A stretch of 64,000 nucleotides of DNA from Limnohabitans sp. T6-20 (GCF_003063505.1 NZ_NERW01000001.1:8001-72000), one strand, 5' to 3'; positions 28,275 through 36,704 are shown, numbered from the stretch's first letter. The notes: generated by a model from the letters alone, not told the origin. Numbers and translations: made by a program.

Positions 28275-29078
28275 TTAGCGCTTGATGGCCGGTGCAACCG
28301 ATGCAGCACCTTTGGAATTGACACCCAAATAGGTGGCCAAGGCCAGTGTGGCATCGCTGCCAAAGCCCGGATAAGGAAAGCGCTGCTGGCGGTAGCAGTC
28401 GTTGAGGCGCAATTGCATGCCCCACATTTGGCCGTTGGACACACGGTATGCAGGCCACGCGGCAAAACCAACGCCGTCACCCGGGTTCTTGGTCAGCATG
28501 GGCAAGTCTTGCAAACGGATGCGCTTGCCCTCTTCGCCGTGGCATGAAGCACAAGAAAAGTCGTGTGGACCGCCGCGCTGGAAGAACAAACGCTTACCCA
28601 CTTCGTAGAAAGTCTTTTCTTGAGCGTGCGCTTGCGACAAGTTGAAACGCATGCCTTTAGACTCTGCCGCAATCCAGGTAGCCAATGCCGTCACATTGTT
28701 TTGCTCACCTTTGCCAAACGGTGTCTTGTAGATTTCTGCTGCGTTGAAGCCTTGCAACGTTTCCATGCAAGTGACCAAGCGGGTTTCCAGATCCTGCACG
28801 CGTTGTGTGTCAGCAAAGTAACGGGGTAGCTCGACGAAGACGCCCTTGACCACACCCGGGCCTTTGCCCAAATCACACTTTTCCAGACTGGCATTTTTGG
28901 GACCGCGTTTTTGCGTCCACAAACCCTCCCCTTTGGCTTCAAACAGCTCCGAGGGGTTGCCATCTTGCAGCATGGCACGGTATTCATCGATGCCTTGGCT
29001 GGCGGTCTTTTGCGCCATGGCAGGAACAACAGACAAGGCCATCAGGGAGGCCAAGGTCATTGTGGTCGCGTATTTCAT
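28275..29078 (-). CDS. soxA: SoxA cytochrome c subunit
   Basis: The 267-residue periplasmic subunit forms SoxAX with SoxX. A signal peptide ends at MAQ (about residue 22). One c-type heme motif, CASCHGEEGKR, is present. The cysteine that acts as heme ligand in SoxA (a cysteine persulfide in known structures) is in RLNDCYRQQRFPYPG. The N-terminal region that holds a second heme in diheme SoxA has only a single cysteine (LVTCMETLQG), so this is the monoheme type. GAGGTGA precedes the ATG. Confidence 0.92.
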   Translation of the reverse strand: MKYATTMTLASLMALSVVPAMAQKTASQGIDEYRAMLQDGNPSELFEAKGEGLWTQKRGPKNASLEKCDLGKGPGVVKGVFVELPRYFADTQRVQDLETRLVTCMETLQGFNAAEIYKTPFGKGEQNNVTALATWIAAESKGMRFNLSQAHAQEKTFYEVGKRLFFQRGGPHDFSCASCHGEEGKRIRLQDLPMLTKNPGDGVGFAAWPAYRVSNGQMWGMQLRLNDCYRQQRFPYPGFGSDATLALATYLGVNSKGAASVAPAIKR

Positions 29079-29108
29079 GCGTCACCTCTTGCGAATTCTC
29101 AAAACGAA

Positions 29109-29139
29109 AAAAGGGTGAAGTCATGTCCTTCACCCTTTT
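29109..29139 (-). other. 12-bp hairpin between soxZ and soxA
   Basis: AAAAGGGTGAAG pairs with CTTCACCCTTTT around a 7-base loop, TCATGTC. The A/T ends allow terminator-like behaviour, and it sits between the carrier genes and soxA. It may set a higher level of soxYZ than of the enzymes downstream. Confidence 0.65.
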
Positions 29140-29155
29140 GGACTCATCCACGTTA

Positions 29156-29467
29156 TCAGGAAACGGTGGCTTCGTCGGTACGGGTTTCACCCTTGTTGTC
29201 TTTCCAAGTCACAGCGACTTTGTCACCTGCCTTGGCACCCTTGATGGCGAATTGCATGAAGGGGTTTTTGGACACAGCAGGGCCCCATTCGGCGGCCAGC
29301 ACTTGTTTGCCGTTCAAAGAGGCGGTGACTTCCTGGATGTACCAAGCGGGCACCAATTTGCCAGCAGCGTCTTTGCGCTGACCGGATTCCATCTCGTGGC
29401 TCATGAGCACGCGAACAGTGGCTTTGTCGCCGGAGGCTTGGGCACGAATGCGCATTGGATCTGCCAT
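29156..29467 (-). CDS. soxZ: SoxZ, SoxYZ carrier subunit
   Basis: The 103-residue protein forms the scaffold partner of SoxY in the sulfur carrier complex. MSHEMESGQRKDAAGKLVPA and the segment EWGPAVSKNPFMQF are typical of SoxZ. The ATG at 29467 with AGGAGA upstream decides the start. It has no signal peptide, as expected, since it is exported as a complex with the Tat-leader SoxY. It directly follows soxY. Confidence 0.94.
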   Translation of the reverse strand: MADPMRIRAQASGDKATVRVLMSHEMESGQRKDAAGKLVPAWYIQEVTASLNGKQVLAAEWGPAVSKNPFMQFAIKGAKAGDKVAVTWKDNKGETRTDEATVS

Positions 29468-29515
29468 TTTTTTCTCCTGATCTTTCAATGATTTGGTTGA
29501 AAAGCAATCGGGCGA

Positions 29516-29971
29516 TTAACCGCCGCAACCACCCAAAGTGACTTTGACTTCTTTCTTGGCGAAGAAAGCCTTGCCGTCAGCCATGATGGCCACAGCGTAA
29601 ACGTCAGACGACTGGCCCATTTTGGCGCGGGTCGCAAAGTTGGCTTCAACAGCATCGCTCACGTGGAACATGGCCACCAGCGCTGCAGGGTTCTTTTCAA
29701 CCAGGATCAGCAATTGCTTCACACCAGCCAAAGAAGTGCTGGCACCCAAAGGCACCACGGCACCGTTTTCAGCAATGTCCGGACCGGTGATGGTCACGTC
29801 CTTGCTTTCTGCCATGTTGGCTGCGCCAAAAGCCTTGGCCGCATCTTGCACAGATTTGGCGTCAAAACCAGCTTTGTTGAAAGCAGCTTGGGCGAATTGA
29901 GGGAAGCCAGCCGTAGCCAGCAAGCCTGCGACCACAGCGCTCTGCTTGAGTGTCTCGCGACGAGTTTGCAT
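29516..29971 (-). CDS. soxY: SoxY, sulfur carrier subunit
   Basis: The 151-residue protein carries sulfur intermediates on a cysteine at its flexible C-terminus, here GGCGG as the last five residues (preceded by VKVTL). The leader starts MQTRRETLKQSAVVAG, a twin-arginine signal ending near QFAQA. SoxY partners with SoxZ and visits SoxAX, SoxB and SoxCD in turn. AAGGAG precedes the ATG. A canonical, intact form; contrast with the fused SoxYZ at 55.2-56.0 kb. Confidence 0.95.
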   Translation of the reverse strand: MQTRRETLKQSAVVAGLLATAGFPQFAQAAFNKAGFDAKSVQDAAKAFGAANMAESKDVTITGPDIAENGAVVPLGASTSLAGVKQLLILVEKNPAALVAMFHVSDAVEANFATRAKMGQSSDVYAVAIMADGKAFFAKKEVKVTLGGCGG

Positions 29972-30039
29972 CTGATATCTCCTTGAAGTTGAATGATGCT
30001 AGTGAAATTGGTTCAGCAGTACAACGGATGAAACCCGAA

Positions 30040-31116
30040 TTACTTGCTGGCCCCTTTTGAAATCCATTCGGCAATTTTCTTGGCGTCTGCGTCAGGCAGC
30101 GTCTGGGGTGGCATGGGGATCGGACCCCAAACACCCGAACCGCCGGCCTTGATCTTGCCCACCAAATAATCCACCTTACCTGAGTGCTTTTTAGCAATCT
30201 CGTTGAAGCCAGGGCCAACCACTTTCTTGTCCACACCATGGCAAGCCGTGCAGCTGTATTTGTTGAGCAATGTAATGGCGGCTTTGGCCTCAGCATTGTC
30301 TGGTTTGGCCGGGGCTGCCGCAGCAGGCGCAGCGACCACGGGCATACCAGCCTTGGCTTCTGGCTTGGTGGTGTCTACACCGTGCTGCTGACCCACCAGC
30401 CGGTTTTGCTCAGCCAGGTTGCCATGGGCATTGCGGGCAAAGTCAGGCAAGAAAGACGCCACTTTGGCTTCGGGTGTGCAGTCTTTCATGCACAGCTTGT
30501 TGTCGGTATCAGGCTTCTTGACACCACCAAACTCATTACCGGGCCACATGGCGTGCTTAGTCGTCATGCCATTGCGGTTGGGCATGCGGGCTTGAACTTC
30601 AGCGATGTTTTTATCGGACAGTGTGAAGTTTTCAGGCACCACGTTGGCCAGATTCAGTAAGAAGGCTGTGACCGAGTAAACCTCTTCAGTCGTCAATGAC
30701 TTCGGAGCAGTCCATGGCATGGCGCGGTTGATGTAGTCCCACAAGGTCGAGACCGTCGCCACCTTCATGATGGTGGTGCGGCCCGGATAGTCTGAACGGT
30801 TCAAGTTGGCAACTCGGCCATTCTTGACGTCTTCGGCTGTGGTGCCGCCAATCAAGGGGCTGAAGACTTCACCAGACTCACCGAACACGCCGTGGCAGTG
30901 TGCGCATTTGCCTTCCCAAACATCTTGACCTTTGGCCACAGTCCCGGAACCAGCAGGCAAGCCTTTGAAGTCAGGACGCACGTCGATATCCCACTTGGCC
31001 ACTTCTTTGGGCGTGGCATCACGGCCCACACCCGGATATTTGGAAGCTTGAGCCGAAGCCAAACCCGCCACCGCCAGCAATGCGGCAGTCAAAACGGCAT
31101 TACGAAACCTGGACAT
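30040..31116 (-). CDS. soxD: SoxD diheme cytochrome c of sulfane dehydrogenase
   Basis: The 358-residue periplasmic subunit accepts electrons from SoxC in the SoxCD sulfane dehydrogenase. A signal peptide ends at ASAQA (about residue 24). Two heme motifs are present: CAHCHGVFGE near residue 73 and CTACHGVDKK near residue 281. Between them lies an alanine/proline-rich linker. The second domain closely resembles the small cytochrome at 35393-35701. It overlaps the end of soxC by 17 bases. Confidence 0.93.
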   Translation of the reverse strand: MSRFRNAVLTAALLAVAGLASAQASKYPGVGRDATPKEVAKWDIDVRPDFKGLPAGSGTVAKGQDVWEGKCAHCHGVFGESGEVFSPLIGGTTAEDVKNGRVANLNRSDYPGRTTIMKVATVSTLWDYINRAMPWTAPKSLTTEEVYSVTAFLLNLANVVPENFTLSDKNIAEVQARMPNRNGMTTKHAMWPGNEFGGVKKPDTDNKLCMKDCTPEAKVASFLPDFARNAHGNLAEQNRLVGQQHGVDTTKPEAKAGMPVVAAPAAAAPAKPDNAEAKAAITLLNKYSCTACHGVDKKVVGPGFNEIAKKHSGKVDYLVGKIKAGGSGVWGPIPMPPQTLPDADAKKIAEWISKGASK

Positions 31117-32464
31117 TTTTCACCTCACCGTTTTCCTGAACCAACCAGGACTGGATGGCGTTGTTGTGATAAATCGAACGCGTGCCACGGACACCACGCA
31201 GTTGTTGGTATGTGGGCTGCACATGACCAGTTTCGTCTTGGGCACGACTTTGGATGATGGCGGGCTTGCCATCCCAGACCCAGTCAAGGTTAAAACGTGA
31301 CAACGCCTTAGACAGCACAGGCGTTTCCAGACGCGCTTGACGCCAGTTGCGGCCGCCATCGGTGGAAACATCCACACGCTTAATCTTGCCCTTGCCCGAC
31401 CAAGCCAGGCCCGTTATGTTGTAAAAACCCTTGTCCAGCAAAACCTGACCGCCAGAGGGCGTGGTCACCACGCTCTTGACTTCCTGGATGTTGGTGTACT
31501 GACGGTGCAAGCCACCGGGCTGCAAATCGATGTAGTGAATCGCTTCGTCTTTAGCTGCATAGGGCTTGTCACCCACTTCAACGCGGCGCAAGTACTTGAC
31601 CCAGCTCACCCCTTGAACACCTGGCACCACCAAACGCAAGGGGTAGCCGTTTTCAGGCCGCAGCATTTCACCGTTTTGACCATAGGCCACGATGACTTCA
31701 CCGGAAGTGATCAGGCTCATGGGGATGGTGCGTGTCATGGACGAACCGTCACCGCCTTCGGCCAGCACAAACTTGCCGTTTTTCAAGTCAGCACCCGCCA
31801 ACTCGAGCAAGGTGATCAAGGGCACGCCTGTGAACTCGCTGCACGACAACATGCCGTGGGTGTATTGCACCGTGGGCACAGCCACGTTGCCCCAATCGAC
31901 CGCTGTATTGGCCCCGCACTCAATAAAGTGAAAGCGCGACACCGATGGCAAACGCATGATCTCGTCCATGGTGAAAACCATGTTCTTTTTGACCATGCCG
32001 TTGATCATGAAACGGTGCTTGGATGGGTCGATGTCCCACCAGCCTTGGTGGTGACGCTCGAAGTGCAAACCGCTGGGCGTCACGATACCAAACAAAGACT
32101 GCAAGGGTGCGAACGACACTGAGGCCTGGGTTGTTTGTGTCAGACCCGGACTTTGACGACGCTGCAAGTTGGCTTCGAATTTAGAGGGTTTGCCGTAACC
32201 TTCGACTGCCACGCCCTGGCCCAGATTGGTCGCGTGCTCAGGCAGGTTCAGGATGTTGGGGTCACCACCCTCGGTAGGCACTGGGTTGCCCTGAGCCATC
32301 GCCATGGGCGCTGCGGCACCCGCAGCAGCGGCTGCAAATGCGTTGCGAATGAAATCGCGGCGGCCTTTTTTGCCTTCGGCAAAGACCTCCTTGATGCCAC
32401 TTTGGGTCAGGAAGTTTTCCGGTGCTTTTTGCACCCTTCCCGAGTTGATGCTGTCTTCTTTCAC
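31100..32464 (-). CDS. soxC: SoxC molybdenum sulfane dehydrogenase subunit
   Basis: The 454-residue molybdopterin subunit of the sulfite oxidase family oxidises the sulfane sulfur bound to SoxYZ. The presence of SoxCD predicts complete thiosulfate oxidation to sulfate without sulfur globules. The Tat signal GRRDFIRNAFAAAA lies at about residues 34-47. The Mo-ligating cysteine is in FHFIECGANTAVDWG. The start is GTG at 32464, supported by CGAGGAG five bases upstream. It is the first enzyme gene after the regulator. Confidence 0.94.
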   Translation of the reverse strand: MKEDSINSGRVQKAPENFLTQSGIKEVFAEGKKGRRDFIRNAFAAAAAGAAAPMAMAQGNPVPTEGGDPNILNLPEHATNLGQGVAVEGYGKPSKFEANLQRRQSPGLTQTTQASVSFAPLQSLFGIVTPSGLHFERHHQGWWDIDPSKHRFMINGMVKKNMVFTMDEIMRLPSVSRFHFIECGANTAVDWGNVAVPTVQYTHGMLSCSEFTGVPLITLLELAGADLKNGKFVLAEGGDGSSMTRTIPMSLITSGEVIVAYGQNGEMLRPENGYPLRLVVPGVQGVSWVKYLRRVEVGDKPYAAKDEAIHYIDLQPGGLHRQYTNIQEVKSVVTTPSGGQVLLDKGFYNITGLAWSGKGKIKRVDVSTDGGRNWRQARLETPVLSKALSRFNLDWVWDGKPAIIQSRAQDETGHVQPTYQQLRGVRGTRSIYHNNAIQSWLVQENGEVKNVQVS

Positions 32465-32486
32465 ACAAACTCCTCGTTTTGAGTTG

Positions 32487-32792
32487 TCAATTCACGTCCG
32501 CTTCAATGGCAACTTGTGTGCACACTGCACGACATACCACCACAGCTGTTTCGTCTGCAATCCGATAAAACATTTGAGCACCTTGGCGACGTTTACCCAA
32601 AACACCCGATCTGTACATGATGTTCAGATGCTGGGACATATTGGGTTGCGCCACACCGATGCTCTCGAGCAATTGCCCAACATTCTTTTCGCCCTGGCAC
32701 AACTGGCTGATGATGCGCAGACGGATAGGCGTGGACAGCACGGCAAATAACTCAGCCGCTTTGTCAAAAACCTGATCGATCTCATCGCTCAT
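32487..32792 (-). CDS. ArsR-family sulfur-responsive repressor (SoxR/BigR/SqrR-like)
   Basis: The 101-residue winged-helix repressor has its recognition helix around VAQPNMSQHLNIMYRSGVL. Cysteines lie in QLCQGEKNVG (about residue 32) and near the C-terminus in VCRAVCTQ. BigR/SqrR-type sensors use such a pair to form a disulfide or polysulfide bridge when sulfide or persulfide is present. It heads the sox operon and a palindrome lies just upstream of its start codon, so autoregulation and control of soxCDYZAXBH are likely. Confidence 0.88.
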   Translation of the reverse strand: MSDEIDQVFDKAAELFAVLSTPIRLRIISQLCQGEKNVGQLLESIGVAQPNMSQHLNIMYRSGVLGKRRQGAQMFYRIADETAVVVCRAVCTQVAIEADVN

Positions 32793-32814
32793 GCACTGCT
32801 TGCTATTAGGTTCT

Positions 32815-32836
32815 TATATTCGAATGCGCGAATATA
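32815..32836. promoter_or_regulatory. Probable operator of the sox ArsR repressor
   Basis: TATATTCG-AATGCG-CGAATATA is a perfect 8-base inverted repeat with a 6-base spacer, 23 bases before the start codon of the ArsR gene. Size and AT-rich arms fit ArsR/SoxR-type operators. It is the only such perfect site upstream of the sox operon. Confidence 0.7.
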
Positions 32837-32882
32837 TACGATAAATGATGAATCTGAATCAGGGATTACACGGGAAACAAAT

Positions 32883-32908
32883 CCTGATCAGGACAAACCC
32901 TGATCAGG
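32883..32908 (-). terminator. Terminator-like hairpin after the FadL-type gene
   Basis: Two copies of the palindrome CCTGATCAGG are separated by ACAAAC and can pair into a 10-bp stem. A T-rich stretch follows on the minus strand. It lies 21 bases after the stop of the porin gene. Confidence 0.7.
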
Positions 32909-32928
32909 AACACGCACTCGGTCTTCGC

Positions 32929-34215
32929 TCAGAACTTCCAGCCGTACTGGATACCCAGAGATTGCTGGGACATACGAATGGTCTCAGGCGTGCCAGACAG
33001 TGCCGATGTACCGGTCACCGTATTTTTAGGGGCATACATGTACGCAAAAGTCAGGTCGGATTTGTCATCCAACTTGTACGTCGCACCCAAAGTGTAGTGG
33101 TCGGTGATGACCCCAGGGGCAATGATGTTGAACGTCACGTTCGCACCGCTAATGGGGTTGTTGGTGTGGTTGTAGCCTGCACGCAAGGTCAAGTTTTGGC
33201 TTTGCTTCCATTCCACCCCCAACTTGAAGACGTTCAGGTCAGACCATCCAAAGCCAGGACCATTGTCAGCGCCCAATGGTCCACCTTGCATCATCTGATT
33301 GCCAATCGCTTTGACATCACTGTAGTTAATGCGTTGGTAATCCAATGCCAACAGAACCGCAGGTGAGGCTTGAATGGTGACGCCCATCGCATAGTTTTCT
33401 GGTATGTCGAAATCGCCACCCTCTGCGAACAGCTGCGAATACTTCTTGAAACGACCCATGTTAATTTTGGGCGAATACGAAACACCCAAGCGAACGGCAT
33501 CATTCACGGCAGTTGTGTAGCCAAGACGGACACCCCAACCCTTGCTGGAATCGTTACCGTTGTCAGTGGTGTTGGTTGCATATGTATTCTGGCCCGTCCA
33601 TTGCGGGTTACCAGCAAATGCTTGCAAACCCGAAGCCTTGAACTGCTGGTAAACCAACAAGGGGGACACGCCAATGGCACTGGTCTCGGAAAGCTTGTAC
33701 GCGAAGGTGGGTGCCACAATCAATTGCATCAAGTTGACACCCAGCTTTGTGTTGCCGCATAGCATGTTATTTCGCGGACCTGCACCTGTGCAATCAAAGC
33801 CGGTTGCGCCGTAATCTGTATTCATGCCGCCATTGCCGTAAACCGATAATCCTACAGCCATGTCCGACCCGATCTGTCGGTTGTAGCCGAATTCAGGGAC
33901 GATGAATGTACTGCTACCACTCTCAACGCCACCATTCATCCCTGCCGTCATTCCCGAACCACCGGTACGCGTAGCCCCCCGTTTAGGCATAAACAGATTT
34001 GCACCCAGTTCATAACGATTGCCGGCAAATGCCGCCAACGCCGGGTTATTGGCCCCTGCAAAGGCATTGCCGGTCACGGCCACGGAAGCTCCTCCCATAC
34101 CCAATGACTGCATGCCGTAGCCATGCGGGAAATATCCATCGGTCGCCCAAGCTGCAGAGCCCGTGGCCAAAACAGCCGCCACCACGGTGGCACGCAAAGT
34201 GTTGATTTTCTTCAT
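32929..34215 (-). CDS. FadL/OmpP1-type outer membrane transport protein
   Basis: The 428-residue beta-barrel protein has a signal peptide (about residues 1-25, ending AAWA). The FadL hallmark near the mature N-terminus is DGYFPHGYGMQSLGMGGASVA, and the strand-ending motif IQYGWKF with terminal phenylalanine is present. Family members import hydrophobic compounds across the outer membrane. In this context it may take up hydrophobic or polysulfide-type sulfur, which is inference. GAGGAG precedes the ATG. Confidence 0.88.
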   Translation of the reverse strand: MKKINTLRATVVAAVLATGSAAWATDGYFPHGYGMQSLGMGGASVAVTGNAFAGANNPALAAFAGNRYELGANLFMPKRGATRTGGSGMTAGMNGGVESGSSTFIVPEFGYNRQIGSDMAVGLSVYGNGGMNTDYGATGFDCTGAGPRNNMLCGNTKLGVNLMQLIVAPTFAYKLSETSAIGVSPLLVYQQFKASGLQAFAGNPQWTGQNTYATNTTDNGNDSSKGWGVRLGYTTAVNDAVRLGVSYSPKINMGRFKKYSQLFAEGGDFDIPENYAMGVTIQASPAVLLALDYQRINYSDVKAIGNQMMQGGPLGADNGPGFGWSDLNVFKLGVEWKQSQNLTLRAGYNHTNNPISGANVTFNIIAPGVITDHYTLGATYKLDDKSDLTFAYMYAPKNTVTGTSALSGTPETIRMSQQSLGIQYGWKF

Positions 34216-34241
34216 GCTTGTCTCCTCGTTGTTTCAGATGA

Positions 34242-34814
34242 TCAGAATTCGCCTTTGGAGCCGCGCTCCATCATTTCCCAAATGGTGTCGCGAACTGCCT
34301 GAGCTTCTTCTTTCAAAGGAGAAGGCAGCTTGCGCCCCATCTTGACCATCATGTCCATATTGAGGGTGTAAAGCCACAAACCATCATCTTTTTCAACCAC
34401 AGAAATCCGGCACGGCAAATAGGCGGCCATGTGAGGACTGAAGTCAACCATGCGTCGCGCCGTTGTTGGGGTGCAGAACGAATACACCGTCAGCAATTTT
34501 TGCTTTTGACCGGTACGGGCCTCAAGCTCTTTGGACAAAGGCAAGGTACCCACGTCTTTCATGTTGCGTTCACTTGCAACCTGCTTGAGTACTTGCTCAA
34601 TGTCATTAGCTGTAACACCAGATTTGACTTTGCGTTCCCAAGTGGTAGCCACAGCGATGTCGCCATTGCCATCAACCCAGCGATCCCACATGCGACTGGC
34701 TTCTGCGCCAGCACCCGATTCAAGCTTGCCTAACGTGCTGATGGTGCCGCAGCCAGTCAGCCAAACCGAACTCGCCAATACGGCCCACTTCACCCAGGTC
34801 CACGATTTGCGCAT
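34242..34814 (-). CDS. DUF302-domain lipoprotein
   Basis: The 190-residue protein begins with a lipoprotein signal ending WLTGC (cysteine at about residue 22). A DUF302 domain follows, recognisable by LLTVYSFCTPTTARRMVD, FSPHMAAYLPCRISV and DGLWLYTLNMDMMVKMG. DUF302 proteins are small heme- or metal-linked proteins often found near sulfur genes; the function is unclear. The ATG at 34814 starts the signal. Upstream lie an FNR-like box and an ArsR-like palindrome. Confidence 0.75.
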   Translation of the reverse strand: MRKSWTWVKWAVLASSVWLTGCGTISTLGKLESGAGAEASRMWDRWVDGNGDIAVATTWERKVKSGVTANDIEQVLKQVASERNMKDVGTLPLSKELEARTGQKQKLLTVYSFCTPTTARRMVDFSPHMAAYLPCRISVVEKDDGLWLYTLNMDMMVKMGRKLPSPLKEEAQAVRDTIWEMMERGSKGEF

Positions 34815-34876
34815 GTGTATCTCCTTTAAATTTGTTGCAATCAAACTGGGTCTCATGACAAAAGCCCTGATACCGC

Positions 34877-34890
34877 TTGATACAAATCAT
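34877..34890. promoter_or_regulatory. FNR-type box upstream of the DUF302 gene
   Basis: TTGAT-ACAA-ATCAT differs from the FNR consensus at one position. It lies 63 bases before the DUF302 start codon. The matching -10 position is poor, so its activity is uncertain. Confidence 0.4.
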
Positions 34891-34911
34891 CGGGGATATC
34901 GATGGAAACTA

Positions 34912-34931
34912 ATATAGGAGATACCCTATAT
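34912..34931. promoter_or_regulatory. Palindrome upstream of the DUF302 gene, ArsR-operator-like
   Basis: ATATAGG-AGATAC-CCTATAT is a perfect 7-base inverted repeat with a 6-base spacer. This is the same layout as the site at 32815-32836, with a different core. It lies about 100 bases upstream of the DUF302 gene and just beyond the stop of the next cytochrome gene. Confidence 0.45.
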
Positions 34932-34941
34932 AAGCAATGGT

Positions 34942-35265
34942 TTATTTAAATTTGTAATGGTCTCTGTTCAATACTGCAGCCACAGCATTGACCTCTTCAG
35001 GGAACATGCCCATGTTCAGTTCGGTATTGCATTGCTCCACCATCCCACGCAACAAGCCTGGTGTGTTGATGCGCCCTTGGGGTTTGTAGATGGCACTGCC
35101 ATCGCCCGGGACTTTGGTGGCATGGCAAGCGACGCACTTGTTGTCATCGATCAACTTTTGCCCCAAGCCTAAGTCTGCGCCATGAAAAATGGCGGGTTGT
35201 GCATGGGCGCACGCGAAAACGGCAGACAAAAAGAACACAAACGTCCATTTAGGGGATGTCATCAT
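34942..35265 (-). CDS. Small monoheme cytochrome c
   Basis: The 107-residue protein has a signal peptide ending AHAQ (about residue 23) and one heme motif, CVACHATKVPGDG. I do not recognise a named family; MVEQCNTELNMGMFPEE in the second half suggests a methionine heme ligand and a second conserved cysteine. GAGGTGA lies 8 bases before the first ATG. It is probably a periplasmic electron carrier for the sulfur enzymes. Confidence 0.8.
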   Translation of the reverse strand: MMTSPKWTFVFFLSAVFACAHAQPAIFHGADLGLGQKLIDDNKCVACHATKVPGDGSAIYKPQGRINTPGLLRGMVEQCNTELNMGMFPEEVNAVAAVLNRDHYKFK

Positions 35266-35284
35266 GGGTTCACCTCAAAAAAAA

Positions 35285-35310
35285 CCGCTCTTCGGTCACC
35301 CGAAGAGCGG
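35285..35310 (-). terminator. Rho-independent terminator after cytochrome c552-like gene
   Basis: CCGCTCTTCG pairs with CGAAGAGCGG around a 6-base loop. An A-run on the plus strand at 35277-35284 gives a U-run on the minus-strand transcript. Confidence 0.88.
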
Positions 35311-35392
35311 AAGAAAAAAGCCACGAGTACCAATCGAGCTTTCACAACTTGAACATCCAATCGATCACCCACTGGGGATCGGGATGTTTGAA

Positions 35393-35701
35393 TTATTTGG
35401 CGCCAGCCAAAATCCATGCCGCCAGCGTATTGGCATCGGCATCGCTCAAGGCTGCTTGTGCAGGCATGGGAATGGGCCCCCACTTGCCAGAGCCACCAGC
35501 TTTGATGCTTTTTGCCAACGTGGCTGCTGCATCTTTTTGGCCCGCATACTTTTTGGCAACGTCCTGGTAAGCCGGGCCCACCACTTTTTTGTCAACGCCA
35601 TGACATGCCATGCATGCGTTCTTCTTGGCCAGATCCAAATTGGCGAAAGCGGGGGCAGCGAATGCAGCAGAGGCTGCGATGAGTGCGGAAATAAATTTCA
35701 T
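35393..35701 (-). CDS. Cytochrome c551/c552-type monoheme protein
   Basis: The 102-residue cytochrome has a signal peptide ending APAFA (about residue 20), the heme motif CMACHGVDKKVVGP, and the methionine-ligand loop GKWGPIPMPAQ. It closely resembles the second domain of SoxD. It probably carries electrons from SoxCD or SoxAX to the oxidases. It has its own terminator downstream. Confidence 0.9.
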   Translation of the reverse strand: MKFISALIAASAAFAAPAFANLDLAKKNACMACHGVDKKVVGPAYQDVAKKYAGQKDAAATLAKSIKAGGSGKWGPIPMPAQAALSDADANTLAAWILAGAK

Positions 35702-35776
35702 GAAAAGGCCTTGGGTTAAATATCAATGGCGGCTAATTTAACGCAAAAAGCAGCCTCAGTGTTGACGAAAAACATC

Positions 35777-35805
35777 CGAAAGATCAGTGGTTTCACTGAT
35801 GTCGG
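35777..35805 (-). terminator. Terminator after the rhodanese pair
   Basis: ATCAGTG pairs with CACTGAT around GTTT, and the outer bases CCGA/TCGG extend the stem across a small bulge. On the minus strand the stem is followed by GTTTTTC. It lies 10 bases past the stop of the rhodanese gene. Confidence 0.7.
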
Positions 35806-35814
35806 TGTGGCTTC

Positions 35815-36195
35815 TTAATCGAAGGATGGTTGTTCTGGCTTGACCACAGGCTTTCCCTCGGCCATCCATGCATCAAAGCCCCCGGCAATGGATTGCACAT
35901 TCAGGTAGCCCATGGCTTGCATGGTCTGTGCGGCCAGTGCGGCGCGGCCACTGGTCTTGCAATACAACACCACCTGGATGTCACGCGATGCCAAAGCGGG
36001 CATGGCGCTGAGCTTGAACTCCAACAAGCCACGAGGTATCAACACAGCGCCAGCCAAATGGCCTGCAGCAAATTCGTCGGCTTCACGCACGTCAATCAAG
36101 ACATCGGCTTGTCTGATGGCTTGTTCAGCGTCTTTGAGTGCGATTTCTTGTGTGCAGCTTTTGGCTTCAGCCACCAAGTCGTGTGCGGTTTTCAT
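35815..36195 (-). CDS. Cytoplasmic-type rhodanese
   Basis: The 126-residue single rhodanese domain has no signal peptide. Landmarks are VLIDVREADEFAAGHLAG and the catalytic loop VVLYCKTSGRAALAA, with its cysteine at about residue 85. The ATG at 36195 overlaps the stop of the preceding rhodanese gene by 4 bases. A cytoplasmic and an exported rhodanese encoded back to back suggest sulfane sulfur handling on both sides of the membrane. Confidence 0.85.
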   Translation of the reverse strand: MKTAHDLVAEAKSCTQEIALKDAEQAIRQADVLIDVREADEFAAGHLAGAVLIPRGLLEFKLSAMPALASRDIQVVLYCKTSGRAALAAQTMQAMGYLNVQSIAGGFDAWMAEGKPVVKPEQPSFD

Positions 36196-36683
36196 GGACT
36201 GTCCTTTCCGTGTTGCGGGGTTGAAGTGGCTTTCAGGTTGGCGTCTAGGCCGCCTTTGGCTTTCCACTCGGAAAAACCACCTTGCAAGATACGTACATTG
36301 TCCCAACCGGCCACACGCAATGCAAACCCGGCCTGCGCAGACAGCGTGCCTGTATTGCAGTAAATCAAAACTGGCTTGCTTTTGGGAATTTGCGCTGATT
36401 TGGACAAGACGTGTCGCCATTCGATGTTGATGGCACCCGGAATGTGGTCTTTGGCAAATTGATTCGCATCGCGCGCATCGATGATCAGCATCTTGGCGTA
36501 TTCGGCCTTGGGAATTTGCTCAGGAAAAATCGTACCGCCGCCGTAATCCACGAATTCAAGGTAAGCAGACATCTCGTCCACAGCCACGGCCTTCGCATCT
36601 GCCGCCGACACCGACTGACAGATCAGTGAGCCACACAGAGCGACCACCACGCCAAAGGCCCGGAGAAATTGCGCAGTCTTCAT
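36192..36683 (-). CDS. Exported rhodanese
   Basis: The 163-residue protein has a Sec signal (about residues 1-28, ending SVSA) and a rhodanese domain with LIIDARDANQFAKDHIPG and the active-site loop VLIYCNTGTLSAQAG. The ATG at 36683 is preferred because GGA lies upstream and MKTAQ starts a normal signal; an in-frame ATG at 36695 is the alternative. It overlaps the following rhodanese gene by 4 bases. Confidence 0.85.
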   Translation of the reverse strand: MKTAQFLRAFGVVVALCGSLICQSVSAADAKAVAVDEMSAYLEFVDYGGGTIFPEQIPKAEYAKMLIIDARDANQFAKDHIPGAINIEWRHVLSKSAQIPKSKPVLIYCNTGTLSAQAGFALRVAGWDNVRILQGGFSEWKAKGGLDANLKATSTPQHGKDSP

Positions 36684-36704
36684 TGTCATTTCCATAAGTT
36701 TTCA

